From positions 1 through 43,456 of the forward strand of contig CABMCB010000064.1 of assembly GCA_902384455.1 (NCBI GenBank): DNA of 43,456 bases, given 5' to 3'. A model generated the notes under the pieces. That model was given only the letters and a program-made list of their open reading frames with translations. It was not told the origin of the DNA and did no database searches. This document shows positions 41,303 through 43,456 of the stretch, piece by piece. A program made the translations under genes and the position numbers. Positions within the stretch are counted from its first letter, which is position 1, and each line of letters begins with the position of its first letter. The DNA comes from an uncultured archaeon. Its GTDB lineage: Archaea > Altiarchaeota > Altiarchaeia > IMC4 > SCGC-AAA252-I15.

Positions 41303-42136
41303 TCAGGCGTTGCCTATTATAGCGGCGTAATACCCCTTTAGGATGTCGGTTTTGGTTATTATGCCCTCAAGATCGCTGCCCACCACAGGCAATCCACCTA
41401 TACGCTTTTCGACCATGATTTTAGCCGCGTCCGCCGCATCGTCTTTGGGGCGCACAGTCACAGGATTCCGCGTCATGACGTCCTCAAGCTTCAGCTTACC
41501 AAACACGTCGGGAGAATCCTGCTTAGCATTAAATGCGGCCATAGCCACGTCGAATACGCTTATGATTCCAACCACTTTTTTGCCGGCCATGACGATGACT
41601 TTCTTTTCTATGCTCATGTTTATGGCTTCAATGAGTTCTTCGAATGAGGCGTAGTCGGGTATTGTGTTGGGTTCGTAGTCCATTAGGTTGCAGACTTTGA
41701 ATTTCCCCTTGTAGTCTTGCGCGAATATTCCTATGACGAACGACTTTGACACTACGCCCAAAACTTTCCCGTCGTCTACCACAGGCAGCCGGTATATGCG
41801 GTTTGGCACTTCCACGAGCTTCTTTATGCAGGTTAAGAGGTCGTCGTCCGGCTTTATGGTGTCATGAACCTTGGTTATGACGTCCTTCACCTTGAAGTCA
41901 GAAAGGCTTTTCTGGTGGCCCATGTACCGCAGGCTAAGGACGAAGCTTTCTTTGTTGAGCATCCCAAGGAGCTTGCCTTTGTCGTCAAGCACTATGGCGC
42001 CCGAAAGCTTCTGGTCAAGAAGTCGCTTACCCGCAGCCAGCAGATTATCGTCTGGAGAAACAGTGACAATCTCCTTAAGCATAATGTCCTTGGCGAGCTT
42101 GCACGTGTCCGTCTTACACTTTTTCTTCCAGAACAT
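41303..42136 (-). CDS. Protein with four CBS domains
   Basis: A 277-residue protein made of two CBS pairs. CBS1 spans about residues 15-70 (DIMLKEIVTVSPDDNLLAAGKRLLDQKLSGAIVLDD), CBS2 about 83-140, CBS3 about 148-203 and CBS4 about 215-272 (EDVMTRNPVTVRPKDDAADAAKIMVEKRIGGLPVV). The first 12 residues carry a Cys pair (KKCKTDTCK) that could bind metal. CBS pairs bind adenosine nucleotides or SAM and act as energy sensors; no effector domain is attached. It lies between the convergent VIT1-like gene and pdxS, 65 bp after the latter in the same direction. Partner unknown. Confidence 0.92.
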   Translation of the reverse strand: MFWKKKCKTDTCKLAKDIMLKEIVTVSPDDNLLAAGKRLLDQKLSGAIVLDDKGKLLGMLNKESFVLSLRYMGHQKSLSDFKVKDVITKVHDTIKPDDDLLTCIKKLVEVPNRIYRLPVVDDGKVLGVVSKSFVIGIFAQDYKGKFKVCNLMDYEPNTIPDYASFEELIEAINMSIEKKVIVMAGKKVVGIISVFDVAMAAFNAKQDSPDVFGKLKLEDVMTRNPVTVRPKDDAADAAKIMVEKRIGGLPVVGSDLEGIITKTDILKGYYAAIIGNA

Positions 42137-42201
42137 GTCCGCATATTTTTGGGAAAGCGGAAACTAAAAAGGGAGGAGAAAACGCCTAAAACAACCTGAG
42201 G

Positions 42202-43086
42202 CTACCAGCCGCGTTCCTGCAGGCGAACAGCCAGCTTATCAATCTCCTGACCCGGCATCGCATCCCCCAACCCTCTACTCACCTTAGCAAGAAGCTTAGG
42301 GTCGTCAAAATGCAAAGTCGCCTCCACAATAGCCTTAGCACGCCGTGAAGGATCGCTGCTCTTGAAAATCCCGCTTCCAACGAAATTCCCGTCAGCACCC
42401 AACTGCATCATCAAAGCAGCGTCCGCAGGAGTCGCAATACCACCCGCGCTGAAATTCACAACAGGCAAACGGCCCAAATCTTTGGTGACCTTCAAAAGCT
42501 CATAAGGCGCAGACAACTCCTTCGCCTTAGAATACAACTCCTCCTCACTCAACGAAGTCAAAACCCTAATCTCATCCTGAACAGAACGCATATGACGGAC
42601 GGCCTCAATTATGTTTCCCGTGCCTGCCTCCCCTTTGGTGCGAATCATCGCCGCCCCCTCGCTTATGCGCCTAAGCGCTTCGCCGAGGTCTCGGGCGCCG
42701 CAGACAAAAGGCACATGAAACTTCTTTTTGTCGACGTGATGCTTCTCGTCGGCGGGCGTCAAAACCTCGCTTTCATCAATCATGTCAACGCCCAAAGACT
42801 CCAGAATCTGCGCTTCAACGAAGTGGCCTATCCGGCATTTCGCCATCACTGGGATGGTGACTGCGTCAATGATTTCAATTATTTTCTCGGGGTCGCTCAT
42901 GCGCGCCACACCCCCTTGAGCGCGGATGTCGGCGGGCACACGCTCCAAAGCCATCACAGCGACAGCGCCGGCCTCCTCTGCTATGCGCGCCTGCTCCGCG
43001 TTAGTGACGTCCATTACTACGCCGCCTTTAACCATCTTGGCGAACCCTTCCTTCAAAAGTTTAGTGCCGACCTTTTTCTGAACCAT
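42202..43086 (-). CDS. pdxS: PLP synthase lyase subunit
   Basis: A 294-residue PdxS (SNZ family), the lyase of the DXP-independent route that makes pyridoxal 5'-phosphate from ribose 5-phosphate, glyceraldehyde 3-phosphate and ammonia. Landmarks: [36 protein letters not shown] (near 19-55), [16 protein letters not shown] (near 95-110, active-site Lys), [31 protein letters not shown] (near 126-157), and [34 protein letters not shown] (near 207-240). It assembles with PdxT as a 12+12 complex. A TATA box lies at 43124-43133. The last 400 bp are almost all G/T-ending codons. Confidence 0.97.
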   Translation of the reverse strand: MVQKKVGTKLLKEGFAKMVKGGVVMDVTNAEQARIAEEAGAVAVMALERVPADIRAQGGVARMSDPEKIIEIIDAVTIPVMAKCRIGHFVEAQILESLGVDMIDESEVLTPADEKHHVDKKKFHVPFVCGARDLGEALRRISEGAAMIRTKGEAGTGNIIEAVRHMRSVQDEIRVLTSLSEEELYSKAKELSAPYELLKVTKDLGRLPVVNFSAGGIATPADAALMMQLGADGNFVGSGIFKSSDPSRRAKAIVEATLHFDDPKLLAKVSRGLGDAMPGQEIDKLAVRLQERGW

Positions 43087-43123
43087 CGTTAAGTTTTCCC
43101 GTAGGAGGAATTAAGAAATTTAG

Positions 43124-43133
43124 GTATAAAAAA
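43124..43133 (-). promoter_or_regulatory. TATA-like box of pdxS
   Basis: The minus strand reads TTTTTATACC, centred about 42 bp before the pdxS ATG. It predicts a leader of about 15 nt. No Shine-Dalgarno sequence is obvious in that leader. Confidence 0.5.
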
Positions 43134-43235
43134 GGATACTACCCCCGAAATCTATTCCACAGACTCAGGCAAACGGACCAAATGGACTAAATGCTTCTCA
43201 ACCTTGTTTGCCCTTAGAATACCGCCTAACTGCGT

Positions 43236-43456
43236 CTAATAATCAGGCAAAACAAAACCGGAAATAGAATTATACGCCCCACCAGCCAAAAGCACCTCAG
43301 GATAATGCTGAAGATCCAGCGTGTTCCGCCCCCCCAAAGCACAACGAGCCGATTCGCCGTTAATGGCAGAAAGAGCCTTCACCAAACCAAAAAGAGGCTC
43401 AGTAGGAACAAGCACATGCTCGAAATCGCACGAAGGCACATCCTTAACTAGAGCTT
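43236..43456 (-). CDS. C-terminal end of an unrecognised protein, cut by the window edge
   Basis: This frame is open from the right window edge down to a TAA, encoding at least 72 residues. Readable pieces include FEHVLVPTEPLFGLVKALSA and LGGRNTLDLQHYPEVLLAGGAYN. It has no stop toward the edge, so the start lies beyond 43456. The sequence looks like genuine soluble protein but matches no family I know. The 149 bp between it and pdxS hold only the pdxS promoter. Confidence 0.45.
   Translation of the reverse strand, partial: ALVKDVPSCDFEHVLVPTEPLFGLVKALSAINGESARCALGGRNTLDLQHYPEVLLAGGAYNSISGFVLPDY

Overview
The window reads as archaeal chromosome. The supporting markers are an archaeal-type diphthine-ammonia ligase (Dph6), an Lhr-type helicase translationally coupled to an SbcD/Mre11-related phosphoesterase, a KaiC-like ATPase, an archaeal-subgroup YchF GTPase, long-form HisG, ADP-forming acyl-CoA synthetase, GatA, PdxS/PdxT, tRNA genes without an encoded CCA end, and TATA-like boxes about 25-35 bp before many starts. 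The compact packing and the many secreted or membrane-anchored orphan proteins would suit a DPANN-type lineage such as Diapherotrites/Iainarchaeota, but that placement is inference and needs ribosomal markers outside this window.

Layout. 1-1358: the 3' part of a cysteine-rich tandem-repeat surface protein gene carrying two in-frame stops. 1391-2276: two tRNA-Thr genes that differ by one base, flanking a histidine phosphatase. 2305-5252: leftward cluster of a membrane protein, an acyltransferase, proC and a membrane hydrolase-like protein. 5322-10360: secreted/membrane protein, flavodoxin, flavodiiron protein and a 32-cysteine secreted protein. 10391-14042: leftward proB-proA-YgjP-like-EamA cluster. 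14087-15460: convergent dph6 and KaiC-like genes. 15548-22849: rightward series of lhr, phosphoesterase, anchored exoprotein, hisG, an AT-rich HEPN/ApeA-like gene and a YdeI-like gene. 22930-25948: small and orphan genes plus msrA. 25993-29767: a fused acyl-CoA synthetase-GNAT gene with a histone-deacetylase-family gene 1 bp downstream. 29910-32891: leftward cluster with gatA. 33024-35304: beta-propeller protein and ychF. 35407-43456: DUF6448 protein, TIM-barrel isomerase, PH-like protein, Ca2+-type P-ATPase coupled to pdxT, a VIT1/CCC1 transporter, a four-CBS protein, pdxS, and the end of an unrecognised gene at the right edge.

Function. Proline synthesis from glutamate is complete here (proB, proA, proC in two loci). 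PLP synthesis is complete (pdxS and pdxT about 4.2 kb apart). Flavodiiron protein, flavodoxin and MsrA suggest coping with oxygen. The synthetase-GNAT/deacetylase pair suggests acetyl-CoA metabolism linked to reversible protein acetylation.

The most unusual signal is compositional. Third codon positions switch between almost all G/T and almost all A/C in blocks of roughly 0.1 to several kb. The switches occur inside single genes and continue across convergent genes on opposite strands, so the property belongs to the DNA strand rather than to codon preference.
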